Shown one piece after another: positions 7,398 to 16,768 of a DNA stretch of 38,372 bases. The translations under genes were made by a program, and so were the position numbers. Location of the stretch: assembly GCA_030452985.1 (NCBI GenBank), contig JAKDLG010000030.1:1-38372 (forward strand), written 5' to 3'. The notes under the pieces are model-generated. The model saw only the letters and a program-made list of their open reading frames with translations. It was not told the DNA's origin and ran no database searches. Source of the DNA: Humibacillus sp. (lineage in GTDB: Bacteria > Actinomycetota > Actinomycetes > Actinomycetales > Dermatophilaceae). The first letter of the stretch is position 1; each line of letters starts with the position of its first letter.

Positions 7398-8381
7398 TCA
7401 GCCGGCTGCCGGTTCGGGCGACGGCGACACGGGTGCCGACGCCGCCGTGGCGGGCTCGAAGACCACCCGGGCCCGGGCCATGGTCGCGGTCTCGTCGAGC
7501 ACGGCGACGAGTCGCCCGTCGGGGTCGATGGCGGCAACGGCGTCACTGCGCACCGACCCGCTCGCGATGCGTCGGCCGTGGCTGATCCTGACGGCATCCT
7601 CGGTGCTGACCTCGTGCACCTCGAGATGGGCCCGGGCGGCGTCGACCAGTGAGACGAGGGGCAGACTGGCGCCGCCGTGCTCGTCGACCTGAGCCGTGAG
7701 CGCATCGAGAGAGGTCGCTGCGGCCAGGTCGAACCGGCCGACCCGAGTGCGTCGCAGTGCGGTCAGGTGGCCCCCCACCCCCAGCTGCCGGCCGAGGTCA
7801 CGGGCCAGCGCACGCACGTAGGTGCCGGACGAGACCTCCACCGCGACGTCGAGGTCGAGGACGTCGACGAGAAACCCATCAGGCATCTCGGCCACCGCCG
7901 GCCGTCGGGCCAGCACGTCGAACCGGCTGACGGTGACCGGCCGGGCCGGAAGGTCGACCACGCCGCCCTTTCTCACCCGGGCGTAGCTGCGCTCACCGTT
8001 CACCTTGATGGCGCTGACCGAGCTCGGCACCTGCTGGATGTCACCCGTCAAGGCGCTCACGGCATCCGTCAGAGCAGCCGAGGTCACCGCCGAGTCAGGG
8101 GCACCGACCGCGCAGGTCACCTCGCCCTCGGCGTCGTCGGTCAGGGTCGACTGACCGAGCCGGATGGTGGCGGTGTACTCCTTGTCGAGCCCCACCAGGA
8201 AGGTGAGCAGCTTGGTGGCGCGGCCGACTCCGAGCACGAGCACACCGGTGGCCATCGGGTCGAGGGTTCCCGCGTGTCCCACCCGACGGGTCGCGCAGAG
8301 CCGCCGGGCCCGAGCGACGACGTCGTGACTGGTCCAGTTCGTCGGCTTGTCGACGACGAGCAGCCCGGAGTCGACGCTCAC
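7398..8381 (-). CDS. truB: tRNA pseudouridine-55 synthase
   Basis: A 327-residue TruB, which isomerises U55 in the T-arm of most tRNAs. The N-terminus GLLVVDKPTNWTSHDVV and the catalytic motif GHAGTLDPMATGVL are intact, with catalytic Asp at position 41. KEYTATIRLGQSTLTDDAEG and the tail with a PUA-like region (DAVRISHGRRI) complete the family picture. The GTG start overlaps the rbfA stop by 4 nt (GTGA), so translation is coupled. It belongs to the conserved rbfA-truB-ribF string. Confidence 0.95.
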   Translation of the reverse strand: MSVDSGLLVVDKPTNWTSHDVVARARRLCATRRVGHAGTLDPMATGVLVLGVGRATKLLTFLVGLDKEYTATIRLGQSTLTDDAEGEVTCAVGAPDSAVTSAALTDAVSALTGDIQQVPSSVSAIKVNGERSYARVRKGGVVDLPARPVTVSRFDVLARRPAVAEMPDGFLVDVLDLDVAVEVSSGTYVRALARDLGRQLGVGGHLTALRRTRVGRFDLAAATSLDALTAQVDEHGGASLPLVSLVDAARAHLEVHEVSTEDAVRISHGRRIASGSVRSDAVAAIDPDGRLVAVLDETATMARARVVFEPATAASAPVSPSPEPAAG

Positions 8382-8854
8382 CTGGCCGCGGCGTCGGTGT
8401 CGTCAGCGTCCTCGGCGTCCTCTTCGGCTGCACGGTCGACGGGCTTCTTGTAGGGGTCGGCCTCGCCCGCGTGGCGCGCGCCGGCGGCCGCTCTCGCGAG
8501 CTCCTCGTCGCGAGCCCGGGTCTGCGCGACCAGGTCCTCGAGATGGGCGGCGCCCTCGGGGAGGGCGTCGGCGATGAACTCGATCGACGGCGTCAGCCGG
8601 ATGCCGATCCCCTTGCCGACGGCCGAGCGGATCCGCCCGCGGTTGGCGTACAGCACGGCAGCCGAAGCGGCCCGTTCCTGCTCGGAACCGAAGACGGTGT
8701 AGAAGATCGACGCGTGCTGGAGGTCCCCGGTGACCCGGGTGTCGGTGATCGTGACGAAGCCGAGCTGCTCGTCCTTGATCTGGTACTCGAGGTACTCCGC
8801 GACGATGACCTTGATGCGGTCTGCGACCTTGCGGGCGCGGGCTGGGTCGGCCAT
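8378..8854 (-). CDS. rbfA: 30S ribosome-binding factor A
   Basis: A 158-residue RbfA, a small KH-fold protein that helps 16S rRNA maturation and 30S assembly. MADPARARKVADRIKVIVAEYLE at the start, GFVTITDTRVTGDLQHASIFYTVFG and the IRLTPSIEFIAD segment are typical. The acidic, alanine-rich tail (about residues 130-158) is an actinobacterial extension. The ATG is preceded by a purine-rich AGGAGAAGGAA. It is separated from infB by the Nramp-like gene and a hairpin, whereas in most relatives infB and rbfA are neighbours. Confidence 0.94.
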   Translation of the reverse strand: MADPARARKVADRIKVIVAEYLEYQIKDEQLGFVTITDTRVTGDLQHASIFYTVFGSEQERAASAAVLYANRGRIRSAVGKGIGIRLTPSIEFIADALPEGAAHLEDLVAQTRARDEELARAAAGARHAGEADPYKKPVDRAAEEDAEDADDTDAAAR

Positions 8855-8877
8855 GGCTGGTTCCTTCTCCTCGTGGC

Positions 8878-8898
8878 GGGCGGTGGCTGCCGCCGCCC
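8878..8898 (-). terminator. putative terminator after the Nramp-like gene
   Basis: GGGCGG (8878-8883) and CCGCCC (8893-8898) form the base of a GC hairpin that continues inward with one mismatch. It lies 34 nt downstream of the Nramp-like stop and upstream of the rbfA ribosome site, so it could separate the two transcripts. There is no U tract. Confidence 0.35.
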
Positions 8899-8931
8899 TG
8901 AACGGGCACCCTCCACCCTAACGAGAACGAC

Positions 8932-10197
8932 TCAAAGCTTCGCGACGGCCTTCTGCAGCTCGGTCGCGGCCAGGGTGATGAACGCAAGGGCACAGAGCAA
9001 CAGCACGATGTTCGACCACGCCCGGTTGCGCCATTCGCGGGGGATGCGGTCGGTGTTGAGCAGCCAGAGCAGGGTGATCGAGAGGAACGGCATGAACAAC
9101 GCGCCGAGCACGCCGTAGGCCAGGATCAGGTAGACCGGCCGGCCGAGGAACATCATCACCATCGGTGGGAACGTCAGCCAGAGGATGTAGGCCCGGTACC
9201 AACGTCCTCCGGCCCGGCGCTCAGGGTCATCGAGCGCCAGACCCCGCACGTGGCCGGCGAAGTCGGCGAACATCAGCGACACGCCGTTCCACACCCCGAC
9301 CAGCGAGCTCATGGCCGCCGACCAGAAGCCGACGAGGAACACCTTTCCGGCAATCTCTCCGTACCGGTCGGTGAGCACGTTGCCGAGGTCGAGCAGGCCC
9401 TGGTCGCCCGTCTTGACGGCGATGTTGGCGGAGTAGAGCAGCTCGGCCCCGACGATGAGGGTCGCCACCACGAAGATGCCGGTGACGACGTAGGCGACCC
9501 GGTTGTCGATGCGCATCAGGCGCATGTGCCGCGTGGTGGTCCAGCCCTTCTCCCGGATCCAGTAGCCGTAGGCCGCAAGCGTGATCGTACCGCCGACCCC
9601 GCCGGCCACCGACAGCACGTTGACGACCGAGCCGGTGGGGATCGTGGGCACCAGCCCCTTCAGCAGGTCGGGGAGGTTCGGCACGGTGAGCGCGGCCGCG
9701 CCGATCATGCTGACGAACATCAGCCCGACCAGAGCGGCGCAGACCTTCTCGAACACCGCGTAACGGCCCCACCAGACGAGGGCCAGGCCGGTCAGGCCGG
9801 AGAGGATGCCCCACAACGGGACCGAGAGAAACGGGAAGAGTGTGTGCAGCGGCAGGCCCGTGCCGGCCATCGCGGCCGCGCCGTAGACGAAGCCCCAGAT
9901 CACGATGTACGGCCCGAAGTAGAAGGTGGTCCACCGGCCCAGGCTCGACCAGCCCTCGAAGATCGTCCGACCGGTCGCGAGCGTGTAGCGGCCGACACCC
10001 TCGACGAGCACCACCTTCATGACGCAGCCCACCACGACGCACCACAGCAGGGCGTAGCCATACTTCTGGCCGGCAACGAGGGTGGCCACCAGGTCGGCCG
10101 CGCCGACTCCGGTGGCGGCCACGATGAGACCGGGACCTACGAGCCGCCACTTGTCCGTGCGGTCGGCAGTGGTCGGTGCAGCGGTCTCCGTGGCCAT
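8932..10197 (-). CDS. divergent Nramp-family transporter lacking the canonical metal motifs
   Basis: A 421-residue membrane protein with the Nramp opening (WRLVGPGLIVAATGVGAADLVATLVAGQKYGYALLW) and about eleven hydrophobic segments. Canonical Nramp proteins bind Mn2+/Fe2+ with DPGN in helix 1 and MPH in helix 6. Here GAAD (residues 32-35) replaces DPGN, and the helix-6 region (about 196-215, GGTITLAAYGYW) has no MPH. It therefore belongs to the divergent branch that databases still name Nramp, and its substrate may not be Mn2+. I chose the ATG at 10197 because GAGGAGG lies just upstream; the longer frame has no ribosome site. It is an insertion between infB and rbfA with its own promoter region and flanking hairpins. 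Confidence 0.75.
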   Translation of the reverse strand: MATETAAPTTADRTDKWRLVGPGLIVAATGVGAADLVATLVAGQKYGYALLWCVVVGCVMKVVLVEGVGRYTLATGRTIFEGWSSLGRWTTFYFGPYIVIWGFVYGAAAMAGTGLPLHTLFPFLSVPLWGILSGLTGLALVWWGRYAVFEKVCAALVGLMFVSMIGAAALTVPNLPDLLKGLVPTIPTGSVVNVLSVAGGVGGTITLAAYGYWIREKGWTTTRHMRLMRIDNRVAYVVTGIFVVATLIVGAELLYSANIAVKTGDQGLLDLGNVLTDRYGEIAGKVFLVGFWSAAMSSLVGVWNGVSLMFADFAGHVRGLALDDPERRAGGRWYRAYILWLTFPPMVMMFLGRPVYLILAYGVLGALFMPFLSITLLWLLNTDRIPREWRNRAWSNIVLLLCALAFITLAATELQKAVAKL

Positions 10198-10223
10198 GGC
10201 GCCTCCTCGTCGTGGTACGGCCA

Positions 10224-10257
10224 ACCGTAACGTCCGGGCGCGCCCCAGCAGGGTCAA
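10224..10257 (-). promoter_or_regulatory. candidate promoter of the Nramp-like gene
   Basis: On the minus strand TTGACC (10252-10257) is followed after 17 nt by GACGTT and, five bases on, by TACGGT (10224-10229). Either could be the -10. The rest of the 219-nt gap after infB holds only the infB hairpin. Confidence 0.3.
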
Positions 10258-10363
10258 GAGCTCCCACCGATCGGATGCCGTTGAGAGGCGGGCTCCCGGT
10301 GTCCGCCCCCTGCGCAACTCACACCGGGTTGGCGGGACAACGTGTTGGGACATCCGTTGAACG

Positions 10364-10399
10364 GCGGCGGCGCCCCTCCCGAGGGAGGAGCGCCGCCGC
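10364..10399 (-). terminator. terminator hairpin after infB
   Basis: A 17-bp GC-rich stem with one mismatch: the arms are about 10364-10380 and 10383-10399, closing on a tetraloop-sized turn (CGAG region). It starts 18 nt after the infB stop. It would end the rimP-nusA-ylxR-infB transcript ahead of the inserted Nramp-like gene. Only a weak T-rich tail follows. Confidence 0.65.
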
Positions 10400-10416
10400 G
10401 CGTTCGACGGATCGGG

Positions 10417-13400
10417 TCAGGCGCGCGGCTTCTCGCGCATCTCGAACGTCTCGATGACGTCGTCGACCTCGATGTTGTTGAAGTTGCCCAGGTTGATACC
10501 GCACTCGAAGCCCTCGCGGACCTCGACGACATCGTCCTTGAAGCGGCGCAGGCCGGTGATCTCGATGCCCTCGGCGATGAGGTTGCCGTCGCGCACGATG
10601 CGGGCCCGGGTGCCGCGGCGGATCTCTCCGGAGCGGACCAGTGAACCGGCCACGTTGCCGAACTTGCTCGACTTGAAGACCTCGCGGACTTCGGCCGTGC
10701 CCAGCTGGAACTCCTCGTACTCGGGCTTGAGCATGCCCTTCAGGGCCGCCTCGACGTCGTCGATGGCCTGGTAGATCACCGAGTAGAAACGCATGTCGAC
10801 GCCCTCCCGGTCAGCCATCTCGGCCACCCGTTCCGCAGGGCGGACGTTGAAGCCGATGATCACCGCGTGGTCGACGGTGGCGAGGTTGACGTCGTTCTGC
10901 GTGATCGCACCGACACCGCGGTGGATGATGCGCAGGTCGACGTCGTCGCTCACCTCGATCTTGAGCAGGGCATCCTCGAGCGCCTCGACCGAACCCGACA
11001 CGTCACCCTTGAGGATGAGGTTGAGGGTGTCGACCTTGCCTGCCGCGATGGCCTCGTTGAGGTCTTCGAACGAGATGCGCTTGCGACGCTTGGACAGGTT
11101 GGCCGCCCGCGTGGCCGCCTCACGCCGCTCGGCGATCTGGCGTGCGGTGCGGTCGTCGGGCGCGACGAGGAAGGTGTCGCCGGCGCCGGGCACCGAGGTG
11201 AGTCCGAGCACCATGACCGGTCGGGAGGGGCCGGCCTCTTCGAGGTTGTTGCCGTGCTCGTCGAGCATCGCCCGAACACGGCCGTGGCCGTTGCCCGCCA
11301 CGATGGAGTCACCGACGTGCAGCGTTCCCGACTGGACCAGCACGGTCGCAACCGGCCCGCGGCCCTTGTCGAGGTGCGCCTCGATGGCAACACCACGGGC
11401 GTCCTTGTCGGGGTTGGCTCGCAGGTCGAGCGCCGCGTCGGCCGTCAGCAGCACGGCCTCCAGCAGCCCGTCGATGTTCGTGCCCTGCTTCGCCGAGACG
11501 TCGACGAACATCGTCTCGCCGCCGTACTCCTCTGCGACGAGGTTGTACTCGGTCAGCTGCTGGCGGATCTTCGCCGGGTTGGCGTCGGGCTTGTCGACCT
11601 TGTTGACCGCCACCACGATCGGCACGTTCGCCGCCTGCGCGTGGTTGAGCGCCTCGATGGTCTGCGGCATCACGCCGTCGTCGGCCGCCACCACGAGGAT
11701 CGCGATGTCGGTCACCCGAGCGCCGCGAGCACGCATGGCCGTGAAGGCCTCGTGACCCGGGGTGTCGATGAAGGTGATGGCCCGCTTCTGGCCCTCGTGG
11801 GTCGTGGCGACCTGGTAGGCACCGATGTGCTGGGTGATGCCACCGGCCTCACCCTCCGCGACCTCTTCGCTGCGGATCGCGTCGAGGAGCTTGGTCTTAC
11901 CGTGGTCGACGTGGCCCATGACGGTCACGACCGGCGGGCGGGCGAAGAGCTCGTCGTCGTTCTCACCCTCCAGCTCGGCATCGAGGTCGATGTTGAACGA
12001 CCCGAGCAGCTCGCGCTCCTCGTCTTCGGGCGAGACGACCTCGATCTCGTAGCCGAGCTCGGCTCCGAGCACCTTGAAGGTCTCCTCGTCGAGCGACTGC
12101 GTCGCCGTCGCCATCTCACCGAGGTGGAACAGCACGGTGACCAGCGAGGCCGGGTTGGCGTTGATCTGGTCAGCGAAGTCGGTCAGTGACGAGCCACGAC
12201 GAACCCGAACCGTCGTCTTGCCGTCACCACGGGGAACGCTGACACCACCCAGGCTCGGGGCCTGCATCTGCTCGAACTCCTGGCGCTTCGCACGCTTGGA
12301 CTTGCGCCCGCGAACCGGGCGACCGCCACCGCGGCCGAACGCGCCCGCCGTCGAACCACGACCGCCGCCGCCACGGGGGCCACCGAAGCCGCCACGACCA
12401 GGACCGCCGGGGGCGCCGCCGCCGGGACCACCACCGAAGCCGCCACGACCGCCGCCAGGACCGCCACCGGGTCCGCCGCGGCCAGGCGCCGGGCGCTGGC
12501 CCGGGCGACCGACCGTGCTGCGCTCGGGCATCATGCCCGGGCTCGGGCGCGAACCGCCACCGGGACGCGGAGGGCCACCAGCAGCGCCGCCGGGACGGCC
12601 GGCGCCGGGAGCACCGGTGCCGGGTCGCGGGGCGCCGCCCGCACGCTGCTGCGGACGCGGCATCCCCTGGCTCGGGCTGAACGGGTTGTTGCCCGGTCGC
12701 GGGCCGGCGTCACCGGCAGGACGCGGGGGCCGGGACTGGCCCATGCCTTGACTGGGCGCGAAGGGGTTGTTGCCCGGACGCGGCTGGTTCGGCCGCGGTG
12801 CGGGTCGGGGCGACGGGGGGACGCCCGGGCCCTGCTGGCCGCCGTCACGCGAGGACTGCACGCGAGCCGGTGCCGGCGCTGCGGGAGAGCTCGGGGAGGG
12901 TGCGCCCGGGCGCGCCGGAGCGGTCGGAGCGGACGCGGCCGGTGCGGATGCAGCCGGAACTGGGGCAGCCGGAGCTGGGACAGCGGGTGCTGCGGGAGCC
13001 GGCGACGGGGTCTCCACCGAGGCCGGGGCCGGGGCGGCCGGTGCCGCGCTCGCGGCCGGAACAGCCGGAACCGCGCGCGGGCCCGGCTGACCGGGTGCGG
13101 CCGGCTGAGCCGGCGACGGCGTGGCGGGACCTGCTCCGCTGGGGGCAGGCGCGGCCGGACGCTGCGGAGCCGACGGCGAGGGGCTCGCGCCGGCCGGGGT
13201 GCTCTTCGGCGCCGGCTTGGCCGCCGCGGAGGTTTTGGACGTGCCGGCGCCAGAACGCAGCTCTGCTGGGAACTGTTCCTTGATCTTGCGCACGACGGGG
13301 GGCTCGATGGTCGAACTGGCCGACCGAACGAACTCTCCCTGACTCTTCAAGTGTGCGAGGAGAGCCTTGCTCTCCACTCCGAGCTCTTTGGCGAGCTCGT

Positions 13401-13419
13401 AAACCCGGACCTTGGCCAC
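10417..13419 (-). CDS. infB: translation initiation factor IF-2
   Basis: A 1000-residue IF-2, the GTPase that brings fMet-tRNA to the 30S subunit and promotes subunit joining. It opens with the IF2-N domain ([21 protein letters not shown]), followed by a Pro/Ala-rich then Gly/Arg-rich linker (about 60-370), a second IF2-N-like domain (about 385-470), and the G domain with GHVDHGKT at 502-509, DTPGHEAF and NKVD. Domains II-IV end with [18 protein letters not shown]. The linker holds a duplicated RPGNNPF(A/S)PSQGM element. The start is GTG with AGGAG 5-6 nt upstream. That ribosome site lies in an 8-bp inverted repeat that may mask it. It is the last gene of rimP-nusA-ylxR-infB. Confidence 0.96.
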   Translation of the reverse strand: MAKVRVYELAKELGVESKALLAHLKSQGEFVRSASSTIEPPVVRKIKEQFPAELRSGAGTSKTSAAAKPAPKSTPAGASPSPSAPQRPAAPAPSGAGPATPSPAQPAAPGQPGPRAVPAVPAASAAPAAPAPASVETPSPAPAAPAVPAPAAPVPAASAPAASAPTAPARPGAPSPSSPAAPAPARVQSSRDGGQQGPGVPPSPRPAPRPNQPRPGNNPFAPSQGMGQSRPPRPAGDAGPRPGNNPFSPSQGMPRPQQRAGGAPRPGTGAPGAGRPGGAAGGPPRPGGGSRPSPGMMPERSTVGRPGQRPAPGRGGPGGGPGGGRGGFGGGPGGGAPGGPGRGGFGGPRGGGGRGSTAGAFGRGGGRPVRGRKSKRAKRQEFEQMQAPSLGGVSVPRGDGKTTVRVRRGSSLTDFADQINANPASLVTVLFHLGEMATATQSLDEETFKVLGAELGYEIEVVSPEDEERELLGSFNIDLDAELEGENDDELFARPPVVTVMGHVDHGKTKLLDAIRSEEVAEGEAGGITQHIGAYQVATTHEGQKRAITFIDTPGHEAFTAMRARGARVTDIAILVVAADDGVMPQTIEALNHAQAANVPIVVAVNKVDKPDANPAKIRQQLTEYNLVAEEYGGETMFVDVSAKQGTNIDGLLEAVLLTADAALDLRANPDKDARGVAIEAHLDKGRGPVATVLVQSGTLHVGDSIVAGNGHGRVRAMLDEHGNNLEEAGPSRPVMVLGLTSVPGAGDTFLVAPDDRTARQIAERREAATRAANLSKRRKRISFEDLNEAIAAGKVDTLNLILKGDVSGSVEALEDALLKIEVSDDVDLRIIHRGVGAITQNDVNLATVDHAVIIGFNVRPAERVAEMADREGVDMRFYSVIYQAIDDVEAALKGMLKPEYEEFQLGTAEVREVFKSSKFGNVAGSLVRSGEIRRGTRARIVRDGNLIAEGIEITGLRRFKDDVVEVREGFECGINLGNFNNIEVDDVIETFEMREKPRA

Positions 13420-13423
13420 ATCT

Positions 13424-13451
13424 CTCCTGTCTTGGTCCGGCCTGACAGGAG
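13424..13451 (-). promoter_or_regulatory. hairpin sequestering the infB ribosome binding site
   Basis: CTCCTGTC (13424-13431) and GACAGGAG (13444-13451) are perfect complements around a 12-nt loop. In the infB mRNA the downstream arm contains the AGGAG Shine-Dalgarno just before the GTG at 13419, so folding would hide it. This is a sequence-based prediction of translational control; no ligand or protein partner can be named. Confidence 0.4.
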
Positions 13452-13573
13452 GGGCCGAACCGTCGTTAGTACTGGGGCTTGCTCATCGCTGAGGACTCAT
13501 CGGGTGCTCATAGCGTTTCAACCCGCCTTGTGGTTCGTTCTGGTGATGGTTGGCATGTGCCGTTCTTGCCGGT

Positions 13574-13924
13574 TCAACCCTGGGGGCGAACCGGGTGGTG
13601 CCGTTCGTGCTTCTCACTGCTGGGCGCCAGACCGAGATGTTCGGCCACGGCGCTCAGGTCAACCGCTGACCTCAGACGCAACGCGCGTCCGAACGCCTTC
13701 CGGCGCGAAGCCTGCTCGAAGCACTCGGGCACCATGTGCACCCACGCGCCGCGACCCGGCATCCGGTGTCTCGGGTCGGGAACCAGCACCACCACACCCG
13801 CAGGGTGAGGGGATACCGCTTCCGTCGCCGCGACGACTCGCAGCAGGGCCGACCAGCTATCCGATCTGCGGCATCCCACACACGTGCGGGATGGCTCAGC
13901 ACGGAGTCCAGTCCGGTCGGCCAC
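13574..13924 (-). CDS. ylxR: YlxR family protein (DUF448)
   Basis: A 116-residue YlxR, a small basic RNA-binding-like protein found between nusA and infB in many bacteria. The family signature RTCVGCR is at residues 13-19, and GRGAWVHMVPECFEQASRRKAFGRALR matches the conserved C-terminal helix. Proposed roles (RNA binding, regulation of RNase P or transcription) come from other species and are not shown by the sequence. The GTG start has no clear Shine-Dalgarno; TAGACT lies 5 nt upstream in the 100-nt gap after nusA, so an internal promoter is possible. Confidence 0.88.
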   Translation of the reverse strand: MADRTGLRAEPSRTCVGCRRSDSWSALLRVVAATEAVSPHPAGVVVLVPDPRHRMPGRGAWVHMVPECFEQASRRKAFGRALRLRSAVDLSAVAEHLGLAPSSEKHERHHPVRPQG

Positions 13925-14024
13925 GTACCAGTCTACCGCGTCGTCGCCCTACCTCGGGCCATCGCCCGCCTCCGCCGGCCCTGGGGTCGGTGAGGGCCGG
14001 TCGGGGTCGGGCTGGGCGCCCGCG

Positions 14025-15047
14025 TCAGGTCGTCTCCGGCGACGGCGCCTCGATGTCGGGCCGGATGTCGATGCGCCATCCGGTCAGCTTGGCCGCCAGG
14101 CGGGCGTTCTGGCCTTCCTTGCCGATGGCCAGGCTCAGCTGGTAGTCGGGCACCGTGACCCTGGCGGCCCGTGCCTGCGCGTCGACGATCTCGACCTTCT
14201 GTACGCGAGCCGGCGAGAGCGCAGCGGCGACGAACGTGGCCGGGTCTTCGGAGTAGTCGACGATGTCGATCTTCTCGCCCCGCAGCTCGGTCATGACGGC
14301 GCGTACGCGCGAGCCCATCGGCCCGATGCACGCCCCCTTGGCGTTGACGCCACCGACGCGGGAGTGCACGGCGACCTTGGTGCGGTGACCCGCCTCGCGG
14401 GCCAGGGCCGCGATCTCGACCGTGCCGTCGGCGATCTCGGGCACCTCGAACTTGAAGAGGGTGCGCACGAGGTTGGGGTGGGTTCGAGAGAGGCCGACCT
14501 GCGGGCCCTTGGGGCCGCGTTTCACGCTGACGACGAAGCAGCGCAGCCGCTCGCCGTGCACGTAGCGCTCCCCCGGGATCTGCTCTGCGAGCGGCAGGAT
14601 GCCCTCGACGGTGCCGAAGTCGACGAGCACGTTGCGGGGGTCCTGGCTCTGCTGGATGATCCCGGAGATGACATCGCCCTCGCGGCCCTTGAAGTCTCCG
14701 AGCACCGCCTCGTCCTCGATGTCGCGCAGGCGCTGCACGATCACCTGCCGGGCCGTGGATGCCGCAATGCGACCGAACCCGACCGGGGTGTCGTCGAACT
14801 CGGGGCCAGGGTCTTCGCGCTGGGGCCGCTCGTCGTCGTCGCTGGGGGGCAGCAGCTCCCCCTCCTCGCAGGCCCAGACGATCACGTGGCCGCTCTTGCG
14901 GTCGAGCTCGACCCGGGCCAGCCGCTGGCTGCCGTCGGTGCGGTGGTAAGCCACGAGCAGCGCCTGCTCGATGGCGGGGATGAGTATGTCGAGGCTGATG
15001 TCGCGCTCGCGCTCCAGAGAGCGTAGTGCGGCCAGGTCGATGTCCAT
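14025..15047 (-). CDS. nusA: transcription termination/antitermination factor NusA
   Basis: A 340-residue NusA that binds RNA polymerase and nascent RNA to modulate pausing, termination and antitermination. Visible in order are the N-terminal polymerase-binding domain with an acidic loop ([17 protein letters not shown]), the S1 domain (about 105-180, [10 protein letters not shown] ... [19 protein letters not shown]), and KH1 and KH2 ([53 protein letters not shown]). It lacks the C-terminal acidic repeats of the enterobacterial protein, as usual in actinobacteria. The ATG shares one base with the rimP stop (TGATG), so the genes are coupled. Confidence 0.96.
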   Translation of the reverse strand: MDIDLAALRSLERERDISLDILIPAIEQALLVAYHRTDGSQRLARVELDRKSGHVIVWACEEGELLPPSDDDERPQREDPGPEFDDTPVGFGRIAASTARQVIVQRLRDIEDEAVLGDFKGREGDVISGIIQQSQDPRNVLVDFGTVEGILPLAEQIPGERYVHGERLRCFVVSVKRGPKGPQVGLSRTHPNLVRTLFKFEVPEIADGTVEIAALAREAGHRTKVAVHSRVGGVNAKGACIGPMGSRVRAVMTELRGEKIDIVDYSEDPATFVAAALSPARVQKVEIVDAQARAARVTVPDYQLSLAIGKEGQNARLAAKLTGWRIDIRPDIEAPSPETT

Positions 15048-15616
15048 CAGTTCTCCTCATCGGGCTCGGGCGACGAGTCGTCCGGCGTCAGGTCTGCGTC
15101 TGCTGTCGTCGAATGCCGCGTGAACTCGACCTGCACCGTGCCCCGCACGATGGAGTCGAGATCGAGGTTCACGGTGCGCCCGGGGACCTTCTTGACCGGT
15201 GCCACTTCGATGGTGGCCGTGTCGGCGCGCACGTCGACGAGCCGTCCGGTGTCGGTGCCTTCGGTGTGGACCACCTCGACGAGCCGGCCCACCTGTCGTC
15301 GGAAGTGCTCCCGCGAGGTGAGCGGCCGCCCGACGCCGGGCGATGACACCTCGAGCACGTAGGGCGACTCGCCCATCACGTCGGACGCATCGAGGCCTTC
15401 GCCCACGGCCCGCCCCGCGTCAGCGACCGCGTCGAGCGACAGCGCGTCGACAGTGCTCGAGGAGTCGGCCGGGTCGAGGCCGCTGATGTCGTTGTCGACG
15501 AGAACACGCACGACACTACGGCGGCCCGCCGGCGAGACTGTGACGTCTTCGACCACCAGTCCGAGAGGAGCCAGAACCGGCTCGACGGCCAGCCTGATGT
15601 CGTGAGGTGTACTCAT
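15047..15616 (-). CDS. rimP: ribosome maturation factor RimP
   Basis: A 189-residue RimP needed for efficient 30S subunit assembly. The N-terminal domain ([31 protein letters not shown]), the junction [30 protein letters not shown] and the C-terminal SH3-like strands are clear. An acidic tail (about residues 170-189) follows. I chose the ATG at 15616, preceded by AGGAGG; the open frame continues far upstream only as the antisense of the ferritin-like gene. It is the first gene of rimP-nusA-ylxR-infB and is divergent from the ferritin-like gene. Confidence 0.94.
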   Translation of the reverse strand: MSTPHDIRLAVEPVLAPLGLVVEDVTVSPAGRRSVVRVLVDNDISGLDPADSSSTVDALSLDAVADAGRAVGEGLDASDVMGESPYVLEVSSPGVGRPLTSREHFRRQVGRLVEVVHTEGTDTGRLVDVRADTATIEVAPVKKVPGRTVNLDLDSIVRGTVQVEFTRHSTTADADLTPDDSSPEPDEEN

Positions 15617-15726
15617 CGCCCCTCCTGTCTTCTCGAATGTCCAGCGTCGCCGGTCGCCCCGTAGCCCTCTTCGCCGTGACTCGACGTCCGTCGAGGGCGA
15701 GCCGACCGGTCGCGCTGCGTTGGTCC

Positions 15727-15732
15727 ACTCTA
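15727..15732 (-). promoter_or_regulatory. candidate -10 for the rimP operon
   Basis: TAGAGT on the minus strand is the best TAnnnT element in the 167-nt divergent gap (15617-15783). It would give rimP a leader of about 100 nt. No convincing -35 lies 16-18 nt upstream. Confidence 0.25.
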
Positions 15733-15783
15733 ACGGGCGTTTCCGGCGCCCGCGCGCGGCTCGAGGCGTGCGAGGATCGCGCC

Positions 15784-16761
15784 ATGAGTGTGCCCACCCC
15801 ACCCGCACTCGGCGGCTCCCGCCGTCGTCTTGCCGTCGACGGGGTGACGAGACGCTCGCTGCTGCAGCTCGCCGCTCGCGGTGTGGTCGGCACGGGGCTG
15901 GTCCTGTCGGTGGCCGGGTGCGGGCTGCGTCTCGACCTACCGGCGCCCGAGCCACCCGTGCCGACGAGAAAGCAGGCCCCGGACGAGGCCCTGCTGGTGT
16001 CGGTGATCGGCGACCTGTCCCAGATCGTCGCGGCCGAGAAGGCCCTCCTGTCCGACCCTTCCGCGGTGCGCACTGCTGGCACCCGGTCGACACTGTCGAC
16101 CCTGCTGCGCCTGCAGCGTGAGCAGGTCACCGTGCTGACCGGCCGGCTGACCAACGACGGGGTTCCGCTCGCCGCGATCACGGCCCGCCCGACCGCGGGT
16201 TCCGGCATCCGCTCGGTCGGCGAGCTGGCCGCCCGGCTCGACTCGCTCGGCGACTCGGACTGGGCTGCTGTGGCCAGTGCGACCGCGTCTGCTCGTGAGC
16301 TGCTCACCTCGGCCTACAGTCTGCGCCTCGCCGGAGCGGCCCTGCTCGGGCGTGCGGTCGCGATGCCGACGGCGGCTAGCCCGGCGCGGGAGGCCCTGAT
16401 CACACGCACCCGTCCGCTCGTGTACGCCTTCGAGGTCGTTGCGGCCCAGTCGGCGGGCGCCCAGCGCAGTCGAGCGGTGGCCACGCTGGACCGCGTGACG
16501 AGCCTCGAGGAGGAGGTGGCGGCCGGCAGCACCACCGTGCCGACGGGGTGGTCGCTGCCCTTCCCGGTCACGACGCCGGCCGCGGCGAGTCGGCTGGCCA
16601 CGCACGTGTTCTCGGCGGCCATCGCGTCCCTCGTCGACGTGGCGGGCCCGAGCCCGACTGCCGCCTCCCTCCGTGACAGCGCCAGGTGGAGCGCCCGGGT
16701 GCAGTCGCTCGCCATCGACTGGTCGGTGCCCCTGACTCCCTTCCCCGGAACCAACGAGTGA
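15784..16761 (+). CDS. ferritin-like (DUF4439) lipoprotein
   Basis: A 325-residue protein with a twin-arginine-like N-terminus (TRRSLLQLA, Arg23-Arg24), a hydrophobic stretch and a lipobox ending VAGC (Cys46). It should therefore be an exported lipoprotein, perhaps through Tat. The rest is two alanine-rich, mostly helical parts; the C-terminal half resembles the DUF4439 ferritin-like helical bundle that sits beside rimP in many actinobacteria (AREALITRTRPLVYAFEVVAAQSAG). I do not see a convincing di-iron ExxH pair, so iron binding is unproven. The upstream GAGGAT hexamer 6 nt before the ATG might be a leaderless -10. The phosphotransferase gene follows after 7 nt and is probably co-transcribed. 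Confidence 0.75.
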   Translation: MSVPTPPALGGSRRRLAVDGVTRRSLLQLAARGVVGTGLVLSVAGCGLRLDLPAPEPPVPTRKQAPDEALLVSVIGDLSQIVAAEKALLSDPSAVRTAGTRSTLSTLLRLQREQVTVLTGRLTNDGVPLAAITARPTAGSGIRSVGELAARLDSLGDSDWAAVASATASARELLTSAYSLRLAGAALLGRAVAMPTAASPAREALITRTRPLVYAFEVVAAQSAGAQRSRAVATLDRVTSLEEEVAAGSTTVPTGWSLPFPVTTPAAASRLATHVFSAAIASLVDVAGPSPTAASLRDSARWSARVQSLAIDWSVPLTPFPGTNE

Positions 16762-16768
16762 GCGGCCG

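Noticed and set aside
10867..12189. 440-codon plus-strand frame opposite infB
   Set aside because: Shadow of the IF-2 G domain; no recognisable family sequence and no start signals.
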